DNA of 64,000 nt from Gammaproteobacteria bacterium (GTDB taxonomy: Bacteria > Pseudomonadota > Gammaproteobacteria > Chromatiales > Chromatiaceae), in assembly GCA_011389885.1 (NCBI GenBank), contig JAABTK010000001.1:27637-91636 (forward strand), in the 5' to 3' direction. Below, one piece after another: positions 62,502 through 64,000 of the stretch (positions are counted from its first letter, which is position 1; every line of letters begins with the position of its first letter). A program made the translations under genes and the position numbers. The notes under the pieces were generated by a model, which was not told the DNA's origin, did no database searches, and worked only from the letters and a program-made list of their open reading frames with translations.

Positions 62502-63325
62502 CTGACTTCCTCGCCGCCCTCGCCGAATACGGCTTCCTGCAAAACGCCCTAGCCGCCGGGCTGTTGGCCAGCCTGGGCTGCGGCGTGGTAGGCAGCTATG
62601 TGGTGGTGAAGCGCATCGGCTATCTGGCCGGGGGCATTTCGCATACGGTGCTCGGCGGCATGGGCATTGCCTTTTTCCTGGGGCTCAACCCCATGGGCGG
62701 GGCGCTGATCACAGCACTGCTGGCGGCGCTGTTAATCGGCTGGGTGAGCCTGCGGTGGAAGGAGGGCGAGGACACCCTGATCGGGGCCTTGTGGGCCGTG
62801 GGCATGGCGGTGGGGGTGCTGTTCATCTCCCAAACGCCGGGTTACAACGTCAACCTGATGAGCTATCTGTTCGGCAATATCCTAATGGTCACCCGCGACC
62901 ATGTCTGGCTCATGGGTGGCCTGGATGTGGCGCTAATCGTTACCGTGGTGCTGTTCTATCGCCAGTTCCTGGCGGTCTGCTTCGACGAGGAGTTCGCCCG
63001 CCTGCGCGGGGTGCCGGTGACCTTTTTCTATCTCCTGCTGCTATGCATGGTGGCGGTGACCGTGGTGCTGCTGATCCAGGTGGTGGGGCTGATCCTGGTG
63101 ATCGCGCTGCTCACCCTGCCAGCGGCCATCGCCCGCCAATATGTGCATACCCTGGGGCGGATGATGGTCTTGGCCACGCTGCTGGGCATGCTCTTCACCG
63201 GCCTGGGCCTATGGCTGGCCTATGATTTCGACCTGCCCGCCGGGGCCGTCATCATCCTGCTGGCCGGCGCGGCCTATCTGCTGTCCACCCTGGCGCGCGG
63301 CCTGCGCGGAAAGGCGCTGGCATGA
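62498..63325 (+). CDS. znuB: Zinc ABC transporter, permease
   Basis: 275 residues with about 7-8 membrane helices. 'FLQNALAAGLLASLGCGVVG', 'VVKRIGYLAGGISHTVLGGM' and 'VGLILVIALLTLPAAIARQY' are the ABC-3 permease signature. ATG 62498 overlaps the stop of the ATPase fragment (ATGA), so its translation may depend on that short ORF. Confidence 0.93.
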   Translation: MTDFLAALAEYGFLQNALAAGLLASLGCGVVGSYVVVKRIGYLAGGISHTVLGGMGIAFFLGLNPMGGALITALLAALLIGWVSLRWKEGEDTLIGALWAVGMAVGVLFISQTPGYNVNLMSYLFGNILMVTRDHVWLMGGLDVALIVTVVLFYRQFLAVCFDEEFARLRGVPVTFFYLLLLCMVAVTVVLLIQVVGLILVIALLTLPAAIARQYVHTLGRMMVLATLLGMLFTGLGLWLAYDFDLPAGAVIILLAGAAYLLSTLARGLRGKALA

Positions 63326-63377
63326 TAACCAACAAACACACGCACTCCAGTCGGGAGTGGGCCGGGGGGAGTGGCGC

Positions 63378-63629
63378 ATGCTGAAACGCGTTTTAATCGG
63401 CTTCATTCGGATCTATAGCGCGGTGCTGAGCCCCTTTTTGGGCAACAACTGCCGCTATTACCCCACCTGCTCCGCCTACACCCAAGAGGCCATAGAGCGC
63501 TACGGCGCGCTGCGCGGAACCTGGATGGGCGCCAAACGCATCCTGCGTTGCCACCCCTTCCATGAAGGGGGCGTAGACCCGGTGCCGGACCTGGAAAGCC
63601 ATGAGCATGAATCCAAGCTCGACAAATAA
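63378..63629 (+). CDS. yidD: Membrane protein insertion efficiency factor YidD
   Basis: 83 residues. 'IRIYSAVLSPFLGNNCRYYP', TCSAYTQEAIERYGALRGTW, and 'AKRILRCHPFHEGGVDPVP' are the YidD signature with its three Cys. Normally it is next to rnpA/yidC; here it follows znuB by about 50 bp, which is unusual. Gene identity is firm. Confidence 0.93.
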   Translation: MLKRVLIGFIRIYSAVLSPFLGNNCRYYPTCSAYTQEAIERYGALRGTWMGAKRILRCHPFHEGGVDPVPDLESHEHESKLDK

Positions 63630-64000
63630 ACCGACGGCGGATTGGAACGCAGAGGGCGCGGAAGAGACGCAAAGAACGCGGAGGTTTTTCATCATCGTTC
63701 CCACGCCCCAGCGTCATCATCGTTCCCACGCCCCAGCGTCATCATCGTTCCCACGCTCCAGCGTGGGAATGCAGCTTTAGGCGCTCTGCGCCGAAGGTGT
63801 CCGGCAGCGGCCGAGTCCTGCCCGGCCATCGGCGCTGGAGCGCCCCGGGATGGGTTACCACGCTGGAGCGTGGGAACCATGCGACGCCCCAGCGTCATTA
63901 TCGTTCCCACGCTCCAGCATCATTATCGTTCCCACGCTCCAGCGTGGGAATGCAGCTTTAGGCGCTCTGCGCCGAAGGTGTCCGGCAGCGGCCGAGTCCT
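63630..64000. repeat. Repeat block at the window edge, 181-bp tandem unit
   Basis: A GGAACGCAGAGGGCGCGGAA copy is followed by several CATCATCGTTCCCACGCYCC units, palindromic CCCACGCTCCAGCGTGGG, and 'GCAGCTTTAGGCGCTCTGCG' at 63771 and again at 63952, i.e. a tandem repeat of 181 bp that runs off the window. No gene is seen. Confidence 0.8.

Noticed and set aside
1..64000. tRNA, rRNA or prophage genes
   Set aside because: No cloverleaf-like or rRNA sequence and no phage structural genes were recognised in any gap.

Overview
This window is a GC-rich chromosomal segment (by eye well above 60% G+C in most genes) from a gammaproteobacterium. Support for that: the rpoS neighbourhood surE-pcm-yqaA-nlpD-rpoS, sdhCDAB followed by sdhE/ygfX, ccoNOQP with ccoGHIS, and metF, recJ, darP, srkA, prfC and yidD. 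An ectABC operon behind a divergent MarR-type ectR points to an osmotically challenged or halotolerant organism. A Chromatiales/Ectothiorhodospiraceae-like relative is plausible, but the genus cannot be fixed from the sequence alone. No rRNA, tRNA, CRISPR array or prophage was found.

Layout. 0-5.8 kb: a nucleotidyltransferase/small-ORF pair, a 200-bp MITE-like element, a secreted metallopeptidase, an alpha/beta hydrolase, a Uma2 fragment and an LprI-like protein. 6.0-11.5 kb: a type IIG restriction-modification gene split into two remnants around an AT-rich two-gene unit (SF1 helicase plus a 215-aa unknown). That unit is bounded by two 132-bp inverted, diverged flanks and is the best candidate here for an undescribed (probably defence) system. 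11.8-12.8 kb: ParD-like/zeta toxin-antitoxin pair. 13-25 kb: msrB, sixA, a large class III cyclase-like protein, slt, a Sel1 protein, a phosphopantetheinyl transferase, recJ-darP and an ATPase remnant. 26-30.6 kb: succinate dehydrogenase operon with an orphan Phd antitoxin lodged between sdhA and sdhB. 31-40.6 kb: M48 peptidase, srkA, a cysteine-less glutaredoxin fold, a host-attachment protein, metF, a ComEA-like protein, a broken GNAT toxin, dtd, pip and prfC. 41-44 kb: ectR/ectABC. 44-49.5 kb: hemerythrin-CZB protein and surE to rpoS. 49.8-58.5 kb: the complete cbb3 oxidase structural and assembly loci. 59-63.6 kb: two unknown proteins, znuACB and yidD.

The genes fall into coherent themes: microaerobic respiration (sdh, cco, hemerythrin), stress physiology (ectoine, rpoS, srkA, pcm, surE, msrB) and zinc uptake. 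Between them, intergenic spaces are filled with dispersed repeats: a modular 'GGAACGCAGAGGGCGCAGAG' cassette, GGAGTACA palindromes, CCGCGTATTCCGCGG units, heptamer (GTGAGTG) arrays, and a three-copy MITE of about 165 bp with terminal inverted repeats. Broken toxin, defence and ATPase genes repeatedly abut these repeats, so they appear to mark decay or rearrangement junctions.
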